Translations under genes and position numbers: made by a program
The notes under the pieces: model-generated
Databases searched by the model: none
What the model saw: the letters and a program-made list of their open reading frames with translations, nothing else
Told to the model about the DNA's origin: nothing
Assembly: GCA_964630925.1 (NCBI GenBank)
Contig: CAZVZK010000062.1
Coordinates: forward strand, 1 to 57,919
Length of the DNA: 57,919 nucleotides
Reading direction: 5' to 3'
DNA from: RGDT01 sp964630925
Lineage (GTDB): Bacteria; Planctomycetota; Planctomycetia; Gemmatales; Gemmataceae
Shown: one piece after another, positions 42,862 to 51,195 of the stretch
Layout: each line of letters starts with the position of its first letter
Position numbering within the stretch: the first letter of the stretch is position 1

Positions 42862-44192
42862 CCGACGATCTCCTTGATCGGGGTGCCGGTCTTGTCCACG
42901 ATGCGGATCGGGCGGCCCACGTTGGAGTTGTTCTGCTTCTCGTGGTCGATGCCCAGCCCGCGCACCACCGTCGCCATGAAGTCGGGCACCGTCGTCGGCT
43001 TGTCGGCGATCTCCATGCCGTTGGCCGAGGTCTTGCCGTAGGCCTGGCCGCCGTTGATCCCGCCGCCGCACAGGACCGTCGCCCAGCTGTTCGGCCAGTG
43101 GTCGCGGCCGTTGCCCGGGTTGATGAGCGGCGTGCGCCCGAACTCACCCATCCAGATGATGAGCGTGCTGTCGAGCAGGCCGCGCTCCTTGAGGTCGCTC
43201 ATCAGCGCGCCCCAGGCCTTGTCGAGCGTGCCACACAGGGTCTTGAGCTGCTCGAAGTTGTTGGCGTGGGTGTCCCAGCCGATGCCGCCCTGGTTGCCGC
43301 CGTGCGTCACCTCGATGAACGGCACGCCGCGCTCGATCAGGCGGCGGGCGAGGAGGCAGCCCTGGCCGAACAGCGAGCGCCCGTAGGCGTCGCGCACCGA
43401 GTCCTTCTCCTCGTCGATGTTGAACGCCTTGCGGGCGTCCGTCTTCATCAGCTTGACCGCGCGGTCGTACGCCGTCTTGTGGCTGACCGACGCCGTGCCG
43501 GGGTGGCGGGCGATGAACTCGCGCTCCATCTCGGACAGCAGGTCGAGGCGCACGTCGGCGTGGGCCTTGTCCACGCCCTCGGCGAGGTCCACGTCGGACA
43601 CCTTGAGCGCCCGGTCGTAGTCCGGGGCCGCGCCGGGCCGCACGTTCTGGAACTGGGCGCCGTCGCCGACGACGAGCGGGGCGTACTTCGGCCCGAGGAA
43701 GCCGGCGCCGAAGGCGGCGGGGCTGAAGAAGCGGTACGGGGCGATGGCCACGCTGTTGGGCAGGGGGTTGTCGTCGCGGCCCAGCTCCTTGGCCACCAGG
43801 GCGTTGATGGGCGGGTACTGGATCGGCCCCGTCGGCTGGTAGCCCGTCCGCATCAGGAACGTGCCGCGGCCGTGGTCGGCCTCCTTCGTCGTCATCGAGC
43901 GGATGACGGCCATCTTGTCGCCGAACTTGGCCACCTCGGGCAGCAGCTCGCCGACCTTCAGGCCGGGCGCCTTCGTCGCGATCTCCTTGAACGGCCCGCC
44001 GTTCTTGTGGCCGACCTTGAGGTCGAAGAGGTCGATGGTGGACGGGCCGCCGTTCATCCACAGCAGGATGCACTGGCGTTTGCGGCCCCTGTGCGGGGCG
44101 GCGGCGTTGGCGAGGGTGTCGAACCACCCCGACGTGCTCGCCCCGGCGATCCCGGCGGCGGACAGGGTCATCATCTCGCGTCGGCTGAGCAT
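42858..44192 (-). CDS. DUF1501 family exported protein
   Basis: 444 residues, start MLSRREMMTLSAAGIAGAST, a twin-arginine-type signal. The DUF1501 body resembles the alkaline phosphatase/sulfatase fold: RKRQCILLWMNGGPSTIDLF, VIRSMTTKEADHGRGTFLMR, FLGPKYAPLVVGDG, FGQGCLLARRLIERGVPFIE, WDTHANNFEQLKTLCGTLD and TLIIWMGEFGRTP, then GRDHWPNSWATVLCGGGING. It normally accompanies a DUF1549/DUF1553 protein in planctomycetes, as here: the upstream gene ends 125 bases before, and the downstream EF-hand gene overlaps by 4 bases. The biochemical role of the pair is still unknown. Confidence 0.93.
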   Translation of the reverse strand: MLSRREMMTLSAAGIAGASTSGWFDTLANAAAPHRGRKRQCILLWMNGGPSTIDLFDLKVGHKNGGPFKEIATKAPGLKVGELLPEVAKFGDKMAVIRSMTTKEADHGRGTFLMRTGYQPTGPIQYPPINALVAKELGRDDNPLPNSVAIAPYRFFSPAAFGAGFLGPKYAPLVVGDGAQFQNVRPGAAPDYDRALKVSDVDLAEGVDKAHADVRLDLLSEMEREFIARHPGTASVSHKTAYDRAVKLMKTDARKAFNIDEEKDSVRDAYGRSLFGQGCLLARRLIERGVPFIEVTHGGNQGGIGWDTHANNFEQLKTLCGTLDKAWGALMSDLKERGLLDSTLIIWMGEFGRTPLINPGNGRDHWPNSWATVLCGGGINGGQAYGKTSANGMEIADKPTTVPDFMATVVRGLGIDHEKQNNSNVGRPIRIVDKTGTPIKEIVG

Positions 44193-44207
44193 GTTGTCGT
44201 TCCTCCG

Positions 44208-44311
44208 GTTTTCAGTTTTCAGTTTTCAGTTTTCAGCAACAGCCATCAGAGTCGGCCCGCACGATGGAGGCCTGGCTGTTAACTGAAAACTGAAAACTGA
44301 AAACTGAAAAC
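44208..44311. repeat. Inverted (GTTTTCA)x4 arrays forming a long hairpin
   Basis: Four exact GTTTTCA units at 44208-44235 face four exact TGAAAAC units at 44284-44311. The inner flanks continue the symmetry (GCAACAGCCA against the reverse complement of TGGCTGTTAAC). The arms of about 38 bp enclose roughly 30 bases. This lies between the DUF1549 and DUF1501 genes of one operon, and the same array occurs singly at 6621. Confidence 0.93.
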
Positions 44312-44317
44312 TGCTGG

Positions 44318-45904
44318 TCAATGATTGAGGATGAATTCGCTGGAGTTGAGCAGCACCCAGAAGACGTCGGCGAGCGCCTTCTTCGGGTCCTTGGTCGGCC
44401 CGCCGCCGTTGACGTAGGCGACGAACCGGCCCGCCTCGCTGCCACGCATGGGGCGTGACAGGGCGGCCAGGAACAGCGTGTCGAGCTTCTCGCGGGTGCC
44501 CATCGTCGGCATGTCGATGACGGCGGCGAGGGTCTCGCTCTTGCTCAGGCTGGTGGCGTCGGAGATGAACCTGCCGTTCATCAGCGCCAGCGCCTGGAGG
44601 ATGCTCGTCTGGAACTCCGTCTTCTTATCGACCGGGTTGGTGAAGCGGGCCAGGATCTCGGAGCGGGCGCCGCCGCGGCCGAAGAAGTCGCGGTTGACGT
44701 TCCGCGAGTCGCCGCGGTAGCCGACGGCGGTGGCCAGGCTGTCGAACACCTGCTCGGGGGACAGGCCCTTGAGCGGCACGCGGGCGAACAGGCGGAGGTC
44801 CTCCTGGCTGGCGTGGGTCTGCGTGCTGGTGCGCTGGTACGTCTCGCTCGCGGTGATCGCCCGGATGAGGAACTTCATGTCGAAGCCGTTGTCGGCGAAG
44901 GCCTTGGCCAGGTCGTCCACGACGGCGGGGTGGCTCGGGGGGTTCTCGTCGCGGAAGTCGTCAACGGGGTCCACCAGGCCGATGCCGAAGAAGTGCTCCC
45001 ACATGCGGTTGGCCATGGCCCGCGCGAAGAACGGGTTGGACGGGCGTGTGAGCCACTCGGCCAGGACGTTGCGTGTCTTGCTCGTCTCGGCCCATACCGG
45101 GTCGCCGCCGTCGAGGAATTTGGCCTTGGCCTTCTTCTCGCTGCCGCCGATGCTGATCTCGCGGACCTTGGGGTCGTCCGACGCCGGGGTGAAACGCATC
45201 CCGTCCATGCTCTGCGGGGTGATGCCGCCGAAGAAGGCGGCGTACTCCCAGAACTGCTTGCGGGTCCACTTGGCGAAGGGGTGGTCGTGGCACTGGGCGC
45301 ACTCGATCTTCACGCCCAGGAAGATGCGCGAGGTGGCGGCCGCGATGTTGTCGGGCTTCATCTCGTTGGCCTGGAAGAAGGCCACGGCACCCTGGTCGGC
45401 CCGCCCGCCCATGCCGCCACGCCGGTCGGGGAGGGAGGCGGTGATCAGCTCGCGGACGATCTCGTCGTAGGGCTTGTTCTCGCGGAGGCGGGGGCGCATG
45501 TAGTTCGCGAGCTGGCCCGCGAAGAACTGGGCCTGCTGGTTGTTGCTGTCCTGGAGGAGGATGCCGCGCCAGACGTTCGTGAAGTGGTTGACGTAGTTGC
45601 TGCCGGAGAGGAGCTTGTCCACGAGGAGGCGCCGCTTGTCGGGCCGCTTGTCGTCGAGGAAGGCCCGCACCTCGGAGACCTTGGGGATGCGTCCCGCCAG
45701 GTCGAGGTAGATGCGGCGGACGAACTCGTGGTCGGTGGCGAGGGGTGCGGCGACGGCCTTCTTGTCGGCCAGGCCTGCGGCGACGTGGCGGTCGATCTTG
45801 CGGGCCAGGGCCACGACGGGGTCGTCCCCCGCCGGCCCGACGGCCTGTGCGGCGGGCGCCAGCGCCAGAAGCGCCGGGAACGCCCACGTGAGCCATCTGC
45901 TCAT
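44318..45904 (-). CDS. DUF1549/DUF1553 family exported protein
   Basis: 528 residues, signal peptide MSRWLTWAFPALLALAPAAQ. The DUF1549 part has DHEFVRRIYLDLAGRIPKVS, FLDDKRPDKRRLLVDKLL, YVNHFTNVWRGILL and NKPYDEIVRELITA. Next comes the conserved CAQCHDHPFAKWTRKQFWEY, a CxxCH heme-type motif. The DUF1553 part has WAETSKTRNVLAEWLTRPSN, ANRMWEHFFGIGLVDPVDDF and ALMNGRFI, ending WVLLNSSEFILNH. This shorter form lacks the N-terminal cytochrome c-like domain found in large relatives. First gene of the operon with DUF1501 and EF-hand genes. ATG follows AGGAGC. Confidence 0.93.
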   Translation of the reverse strand: MSRWLTWAFPALLALAPAAQAVGPAGDDPVVALARKIDRHVAAGLADKKAVAAPLATDHEFVRRIYLDLAGRIPKVSEVRAFLDDKRPDKRRLLVDKLLSGSNYVNHFTNVWRGILLQDSNNQQAQFFAGQLANYMRPRLRENKPYDEIVRELITASLPDRRGGMGGRADQGAVAFFQANEMKPDNIAAATSRIFLGVKIECAQCHDHPFAKWTRKQFWEYAAFFGGITPQSMDGMRFTPASDDPKVREISIGGSEKKAKAKFLDGGDPVWAETSKTRNVLAEWLTRPSNPFFARAMANRMWEHFFGIGLVDPVDDFRDENPPSHPAVVDDLAKAFADNGFDMKFLIRAITASETYQRTSTQTHASQEDLRLFARVPLKGLSPEQVFDSLATAVGYRGDSRNVNRDFFGRGGARSEILARFTNPVDKKTEFQTSILQALALMNGRFISDATSLSKSETLAAVIDMPTMGTREKLDTLFLAALSRPMRGSEAGRFVAYVNGGGPTKDPKKALADVFWVLLNSSEFILNH

Positions 45905-46087
45905 CGCGATGCTCCTATCCGAGATGTGTCGGTGGCCAGACTATGGGACGAGCGGCCGGCCTTTTCCTCACCATCTCCCGCGTGAGGAGGGATGTGACAA
46001 GGTCGATGTTACCTGGGGGTCAGACAGATTGTCAAGGAGGCGCGGGAGGAATTGCGGCGGGGCGTGGCCGGCCGAGGGGGGACGAAG

Positions 46088-46117
46088 AAGGCCAGGCGGG
46101 TCGGCGCCTGGCCCTTC
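46088..46117 (-). terminator. Terminator of the PEP-CTERM gene
   Basis: The inverted repeat AAGGCCAGGCG and CGCCTGGCCCTT (one extra C) lies about 20 bases beyond the minus-strand gene. On that strand it is followed by CTTCTTCGTC. A GGCCAGGCG-type hairpin with T residues fits an intrinsic terminator. Confidence 0.65.
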
Positions 46118-46137
46118 TCGTGTCGTCGATCCGGCGC

Positions 46138-47004
46138 TCAGGCCGGCTGCCTGCGGCGGCACCGGCCGTACACCCCCGCGCCGGCGGCGCACAAGGCGAA
46201 GAGGGCCAGAGTGGTCGGCTCGGGGATCGGGGCCACGCCGTCGGCGAACGCGACGGCGTGAATCCCCTGGTCCAGACTCACCGTGTTCACCTGAGTCTGG
46301 GTCGTCAGATCCAGGCTCACCAGGACATTCGATGTCGTGGTGGCGATATTCTGGAGGCCGTAGTACAGGCCGTCATCTGGGTTCAAGTCACCGTGATGGG
46401 CCGTCGTCCCAGCGTTGCCGACGAACGTGGCGGCCCCGGTGGCCGTATTCACCGTGTAGACGGACCCATCGAAGTTGACGAGGTACAGCGTGCTGCCGAG
46501 GAACGAGATGCCGTGGGCGGCCGTGCCGATGCCCGATTCCCCGACGATCGTGGCCGCCCCGGTGGCGAGATTGACGCTCGCCAGGTCGTCATTGGAAGGG
46601 TCATACCAGGTGAACGCATTCCCGGAGGAGTCAATGGCGAGGAGCACGGCGCGGTCGAATCCATTCCCGGTCGCGTCCCCGGTCGGCCCGATGACCGTGC
46701 CGGCGCCGGTCGTCGTGTTGAGCGTCAGCAAGTTGCCACCAAAGCCGGCCTGGACGGCGTAGAGCGTGCCGTTGTAGTAGTTCAACCCGTTGATGGCGAA
46801 GCCGGTGTCGCCGATGAGCGTCGTCGCGCCCGTCGTCGGGTTGATCGTGTACAGGCTGCTCGTGCCGCCAGGGCTGCCCGGCCCGAGGGTCGTTCCGTAG
46901 AGCACGGGGGCGGACAGGGCCTGCCCCGGCCAACAGGCGAGCAAGGCGAGCGTAAGGACGACTCCGAGACTCCGACTTGACGGCGCTCGGTTCCCGCGAT
47001 TCAT
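46138..47004 (-). CDS. PEP-CTERM sorting domain protein with propeller-like repeats
   Basis: 288 residues, start MNRGNRAPSSRSLGVVLTLA with signal peptide. The body is made of repeats of the form LYTINPTTGATTLIGDTGFA, LLTLNTTTGAGTVIGPTGDA, LASVNLATGAATIVGESGIG and VYTVNTATGAATFVGNAGTT, like DUF4394-type propellers. The C-terminus is a canonical sorting signal: PEP in IPEPTTLALFALCAAGAGVY, a membrane helix, then basic GRCRRRQPA. Such proteins are processed by an exosortase encoded elsewhere and usually reach the cell surface. A terminator follows at 46117-46088. Confidence 0.9.
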   Translation of the reverse strand: MNRGNRAPSSRSLGVVLTLALLACWPGQALSAPVLYGTTLGPGSPGGTSSLYTINPTTGATTLIGDTGFAINGLNYYNGTLYAVQAGFGGNLLTLNTTTGAGTVIGPTGDATGNGFDRAVLLAIDSSGNAFTWYDPSNDDLASVNLATGAATIVGESGIGTAAHGISFLGSTLYLVNFDGSVYTVNTATGAATFVGNAGTTAHHGDLNPDDGLYYGLQNIATTTSNVLVSLDLTTQTQVNTVSLDQGIHAVAFADGVAPIPEPTTLALFALCAAGAGVYGRCRRRQPA

Positions 47005-47370
47005 GAGGCCCTCCCGACAGACTGCGGCCGGCAAGGCCCTAACCTTGCCGGCCTCGTCCCCCGAACACACGATGGCGAGCTCCGCCCTCATCCGCACGCG
47101 GCCGGGCCGGCGAATTGGCTTGAGGTGACAACGGAGTGTGCCATGAACCCACCCCGCATTCCAGACGACGATCCACCCGATGTCAAGCCACATTCCATCT
47201 TTTTTCCCGCAGCCCGGGCTCCGGCCGCTCGCCTGTCGGCGTCCCCCCTCGCCCTTGACAAACCTGGCCGCGACGAGGAGCGGCCATGAACACCCCCATC
47301 CCCGACCTCAGCCCCGCGCATCAGGTATACTCCTTCCAGACCACTCAACCCGTCCCGAGGCACGTCCGTC
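47005..47370. other. Divergent intergenic region upstream of the histidine kinase
   Basis: 366 bases between divergent genes. TATACT at 47326-47331, 39 bases before the kinase ATG, is a plausible -10. A TTGACA at 47255-47260 is too far from it to pair (65 bases). The stretch also contains a pyrimidine-rich tract, ATCTTTTTTCCCGC. Nothing else is recognised. Confidence 0.4.
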
Positions 47371-49347
47371 ATGCCAGCCACCTGGCAGCTTATGGGCGCC
47401 GCACTGGCCCCCGCCGCCGCCGCCGCATGGCTCGGCGTCTGCGCCCTGTTGGGCCGCACGCCGGCGCCGTGGGAGCTGATCCCCGCCGCCGCCCTCGGCG
47501 CGCTCGCCGCACACACCTTCGGCCGCCGGCTCGAGTCGCGCGCACGCGGGCACCTCATCGGCGAGGCCGAACGCGCCGCCGCCGAGCTGCGCGAGGCGCC
47601 CGGTGACGCGATCCTCGAGCGGGCGCGTGCCCTGTTGGGCGGCACCGACCTGGCCGGCCTGTGGGGGCAATTCGAGGCCCTCACCGCCTCTCACCGCCAG
47701 AACCTCAACGCCCTCATCGAAACACGCGAGAAGCTCCACCACGCCCAGGCCCAGCTCGAACGCGCCGACCCCAGCGCCGGCCCGATGGACAGCCGCTACC
47801 TCAGCCAGGCGCACGTGGTCATCGGCAGCTCGCGGAACCGGCTCGTCGCCCGGCTGGCCCCCAACCTCAACATCATCGCCGTTACCCAGCCCCTGTGCCG
47901 CTTCCTCGGGCAGAACACCCAGGACCTGCTCGGCAAGCCGCTGCTGGACTCCATCCACCCGGCGGACCGCGGCACCCTCCGCCGCGCCCTCGCCGAGGCC
48001 CTCCGCGACGGCGAGGCCCACAACGTCGTCATCCGCGACGCCCACGATCACCACGTCCAGCTCGACGTGATGACCTGCTACGACGAGCACGGACGCCCCG
48101 CCCACCTCCGCTGCCACTTCCTCGACATCACCCAGCGCATCCGCACCGAACGCGAGCTGGTCCGCATCACCCGCGAGGTGTCCGAGGCCAACGCCCGCCT
48201 CCGCGAGGCCAACACGGACCTCGAACGCCTCAAGGAGAGCTACCGCGACCTCTACCACTTCGCCCCGGTCCTGTACTTCAGCCTCGACGGCGCCGGACGC
48301 CTCGCCGCCTTCAACGAGACGACCCTGCGCGTCCTCGGGTATTCCCGCGAGGCGCTCCTCGGCAAGCCGTACACCGTCCTGCTGCCGCCGGCGGCCCGCG
48401 CCGGGTTCGACCTGGGCACGCTGCAGCAGGCCGGCGAGATCGAGTCGCAGTGGGTCAAGAGCGACGGCACCGTCATCGACGTGTGGGTCGGCACCACCAT
48501 CATCCGCGACGCCGAGGGCGGCTTCCTCCGCTCGCGCTCCGCCGCCCGCGACGTGACCGAGACGCGCCGGCTGTCCGACGCCCTGCGGGCCAAGAACGAC
48601 GAGCTGCTCAAGATCAACCAGGAGCTGGAGGAGTTCACCTACGTCGTCTCGCACGACCTCAAGGAGCCGCTCCGCACCCTGGAGGCGTTCAGCAACTTCC
48701 TCGCCCAGGACTACGGCGACAAGCTGGCGGGCGAGGGGCAGGATTACATCGCCCACCTCGTCCAGGCCAGCCGCCGCCTCGGCAAGCTCATCGACGACCT
48801 CCTGACCCTCAGCCGCACGGGCCGCGTCATCCACTCCCCCCGCCCCTTCGATTGGGCCCCGGCGTCGGCCACCGTCCTCCGCGACCTGCACGGCCTCATC
48901 CAGAGGCGCGGGGCGCATGTGTCTGTCGAGGGGACGCTGCCGGCCTGCATCGGCGACCCGGAGCGTATCGGCCAGCTCCTCGCCAACCTGATCGGCAACG
49001 GCCTGAAGTACAACAAGTCCGACGCCCCCGAGGTGGCGATCGGCGCCCGGCCCGTGTGTCCCGGCGACACGCACGCCACGATCTGGGTGCGTGACAACGG
49101 CGAGGGGATCGCGGCCCAGCACCACGAGCAGATCTTCCGCATCTTCCGCCGCCTGCACCGCAACGACGAGGTCGAGGGGACGGGCGCCGGCCTGGCCATC
49201 TGCAAGCGCATCGTGGAGGCGCATGGCGGGCGCATCTGGGTCGAATCGAAGCCGGGCGATGGGGCGACGTTCCTGTTCACGCTGCCCCTGGCGCGGGCGG
49301 CCATCCGCGAGGACGCCCACGAAGGCCCGGCGCTCGCCGCCGGCTGA
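47371..49347 (+). CDS. Sensor histidine kinase with two PAS domains
   Basis: 658 residues, inner membrane. Two short hydrophobic stretches near residues 5-27 and 33-48 (GAALAPAAAAAWLGVCALLG, then AAALGALAAHTF) form the anchor. A coiled coil precedes PAS 1 (LNIIAVTQPLCRFLGQNTQD, CHFLDITQRIRTERE). A second coiled coil and PAS 2 follow (VLYFSLDGAGRLAAFNETTL, RSRSAARDVTETRRL). The HisKA domain carries the phospho-accepting His428 in YVVSHDLKEPLRTLEAFSNF. The HATPase domain shows LLANLIGNGLKYNKSD, IWVRDNGEGI, FRIFRRLHRNDEVEGTGAGL and HGGRIWVESKPGDGATF, like cyanobacterial phytochrome-type kinases. Two response regulators follow after one intervening gene and are its probable partners. Confidence 0.93.
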   Translation: MPATWQLMGAALAPAAAAAWLGVCALLGRTPAPWELIPAAALGALAAHTFGRRLESRARGHLIGEAERAAAELREAPGDAILERARALLGGTDLAGLWGQFEALTASHRQNLNALIETREKLHHAQAQLERADPSAGPMDSRYLSQAHVVIGSSRNRLVARLAPNLNIIAVTQPLCRFLGQNTQDLLGKPLLDSIHPADRGTLRRALAEALRDGEAHNVVIRDAHDHHVQLDVMTCYDEHGRPAHLRCHFLDITQRIRTERELVRITREVSEANARLREANTDLERLKESYRDLYHFAPVLYFSLDGAGRLAAFNETTLRVLGYSREALLGKPYTVLLPPAARAGFDLGTLQQAGEIESQWVKSDGTVIDVWVGTTIIRDAEGGFLRSRSAARDVTETRRLSDALRAKNDELLKINQELEEFTYVVSHDLKEPLRTLEAFSNFLAQDYGDKLAGEGQDYIAHLVQASRRLGKLIDDLLTLSRTGRVIHSPRPFDWAPASATVLRDLHGLIQRRGAHVSVEGTLPACIGDPERIGQLLANLIGNGLKYNKSDAPEVAIGARPVCPGDTHATIWVRDNGEGIAAQHHEQIFRIFRRLHRNDEVEGTGAGLAICKRIVEAHGGRIWVESKPGDGATFLFTLPLARAAIREDAHEGPALAAG

Positions 49348-49370
49348 CGACGGCCCCCGGAGGTGTTGAC

Positions 49371-50291
49371 GTGGGCCAGTTCGACCAGACCGCCCGTCCG
49401 CTCGTCAAGCTCGACGGGGCGCGTTTCATCGCGTTCGCCCTGTCCTGCATCCCGGACGCGCCGCGCCTCACCTGCGAGGGCTGGGACGACACGCGCCGCC
49501 TGGCCGTGCCCGGCGAGCCGGACAGGACGAACGACCTCCTGGCGGAGGTCCGCGACGAGGCGCGTCCCGGCCTGCCGGCGTGGCTGATCATCGAGATCGA
49601 GGACGAGGCGGAGGGGCGCAGCCTGTGGCGAGCCGCCCGTTATGAGATCGCCCTCGGGAGCGAGGTCAACCCGGCCTGCGACCCCGACGGGCCCGCCGCC
49701 CTGTGCCTGCTCGTCAACCTGAGCGGGACGCAGCGGCACCCGCGGTATGACTGCCCCGTCGGCGGGGCGGGCCACGGGCTGCGGATCGGCCCGCTGGTGG
49801 TCAACTTCGCCGAGCAGGACGCGCTGACGACACTGGAGAGGATCGGGCGCGGCGAAGTGGGCTTGACGCTGCTGCCGTTTCTTGCGCTGATGAAAGGGGG
49901 CGGTGACCCCGCCTTCATCACGCGGTGGAAGTCGGCGGCGGAGAAGGAGCCGGATGTCGGCCGGCGCATCGTGTACCGTGACTCGGCGCATATCCTGTCC
50001 GAGCTGACGAAGTGGCAGGTCAACTGGTTGCAACAGACGGAGGGCTGGATGGCACGGGAATCGACGCTCATCAAGGGCTGGCTCAAGGAAGGTCGGGAAG
50101 AGGGTGAGCTGCTCCGGCAGCGGGCGACTTTGCTCAAGGCCATCCGCCGCCATCAGGATCCGGTGCCTGAGGCGCTCCGTCTGGCCATCGAGGGGACGAA
50201 TGACATCGCGACCCTCGAGCGTTGGTTCGACGCGGCTCTCGTGGCGGCGAGCCTCGCCGATCTGCGCCGCGAGATGAAGGTCGAGCCATGA
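49371..50291 (+). CDS. Rpn/DUF4351-like PD-(D/E)xK nuclease-fold protein
   Basis: 306 residues from GTG 49371, about ten bases after GGAGG. The layout resembles Rpn/YhgA-like or DUF4351-type proteins: LLAEVRDEARPGLPAWLIIE, then IEDEAEGRSLWRAARYEIAL, LCLLVNLSGTQRHPRYDCPV, LVVNFAEQDALTTLERIGRG and a coiled C-terminus SELTKWQVNWLQQTEGWMAR with GREEGELLRQRATLLKAIRR. The IIEIED strand would be the nuclease core. These proteins promote recombination in some bacteria; their role here is unknown. The stop overlaps the response regulator start (ATGA at 50288-50291), so it is translationally coupled to a signalling operon, an unusual place for this family. Confidence 0.65.
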   Translation: MGQFDQTARPLVKLDGARFIAFALSCIPDAPRLTCEGWDDTRRLAVPGEPDRTNDLLAEVRDEARPGLPAWLIIEIEDEAEGRSLWRAARYEIALGSEVNPACDPDGPAALCLLVNLSGTQRHPRYDCPVGGAGHGLRIGPLVVNFAEQDALTTLERIGRGEVGLTLLPFLALMKGGGDPAFITRWKSAAEKEPDVGRRIVYRDSAHILSELTKWQVNWLQQTEGWMARESTLIKGWLKEGREEGELLRQRATLLKAIRRHQDPVPEALRLAIEGTNDIATLERWFDAALVAASLADLRREMKVEP

Positions 50292-50752
50292 GCCGCCTCC
50301 TGCTGGTTGACGACGACCCCTCCCTCGCCGCCATCGTCCGCGTCCTCGCCCGCCGCGCCGGCCACGACCTCGTCTGCGCCGCCGACTCCGTCCAGGCCAC
50401 GCCCCACCTGCCCTCCGCCGACCTCCTCCTCCTCGACGTGAACCTGCCCGGCGTCTCCGGCCCCGACTGGCTCGCCTCGCTCACCGAGCGTCCTCCGGCG
50501 GCGTTGTTCGTCCAGAGCGGCCTGGAGGACGACATCGCCCGCGGCTGGGACGCGGGCGCGGAGTACCTCCTGGCCAAGGAGCTGGTGACGGACGCGGCGG
50601 CATTCCAGGCACGCCTCGCCGAGATCCTCGCGCACGCGGATGGCCGGCGGGGCGGCGCTTCGGTAACATGCCCTGCGCCTCTCGCCATGTCAGCGCCACC
50701 GTGGCTCAGGCCGCCTTTCTGGCCCCGTTCCCGGAACGAGCCGACGACATGA
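50288..50752 (+). CDS. Response regulator receiver protein
   Basis: 154 residues, a single receiver domain plus a low-complexity tail. MSRLLLVDDDPSLAAIVRVL supplies the acidic pocket, the phospho-acceptor is Asp50 in DLLLLDVNLPG, and the conserved Lys is in EYLLAKELV. The last 30 residues (PAPLAMSAPPWLRPPFWPRS) look unstructured. The stop overlaps the ATG of the next receiver gene (ATGA at 50749-50752). With no output domain it probably relays or competes for phosphate from the upstream kinase. Confidence 0.85.
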   Translation: MSRLLLVDDDPSLAAIVRVLARRAGHDLVCAADSVQATPHLPSADLLLLDVNLPGVSGPDWLASLTERPPAALFVQSGLEDDIARGWDAGAEYLLAKELVTDAAAFQARLAEILAHADGRRGGASVTCPAPLAMSAPPWLRPPFWPRSRNEPTT

Positions 50753-51195
50753 AGCCGGCGCACGCCATCCTGCTGGTCGAGGACAACCCGGCCGACGTGA
50801 AGATCACCCAGCGCGCGCTCAAGGAGAGCGGCCTGTCGGTCGAATTGATCGTCGTGCGCGACGGGCAGGAGGCGGTCGAGTACCTGACACGCCAGGGCGC
50901 CCACGCCGACGACCCCGCCTGGCGCCGCCCCGACCTCATCCTCCTCGATATGAATCTGCCGCGCCTCGACGGCCGCGACGTGCTGCTCAAGCTCCGCTCC
51001 CTGGCCGACTACCGCATCGTCCCCGTCGTCGTCCTGACCACGTCGAGGCGTCCACAGGACATCGAACGCATGTACTCCAGCGGCGCCAACACCTACATCG
51101 AGAAGCCCGCCGACTTCCCGCGTTTCGTGCAGGTCTTGCGGACCATCCACGAATACTGGCTCGACACGGCGCTGCTGCCGCCGCCCGCGCCATGA
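50749..51195 (+). CDS. Response regulator, Rcp1-like
   Basis: 148 residues, receiver domain only. AILLVEDNPADVKITQRALK, Asp67 in DLILLDMNLPRLDGRDVLLK, VVVLTTSRRPQDIERMYSSG and NTYIEKPADFPRFVQVL match the Rcp1 family that pairs with phytochrome-type histidine kinases, like the kinase at 47371. ATG 50749 overlaps the preceding stop; an in-frame ATG at 50668 lies inside the previous gene and adds nothing conserved. The stop overlaps the start of folC (ATGA at 51192-51195). Confidence 0.88.
   Translation: MKPAHAILLVEDNPADVKITQRALKESGLSVELIVVRDGQEAVEYLTRQGAHADDPAWRRPDLILLDMNLPRLDGRDVLLKLRSLADYRIVPVVVLTTSRRPQDIERMYSSGANTYIEKPADFPRFVQVLRTIHEYWLDTALLPPPAP

Noticed and set aside
47255..47260. TTGACA as a -35 element for the histidine kinase
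   Set aside because: No -10 hexamer lies 16-19 bases downstream; the candidate TATACT is 65 bases away.
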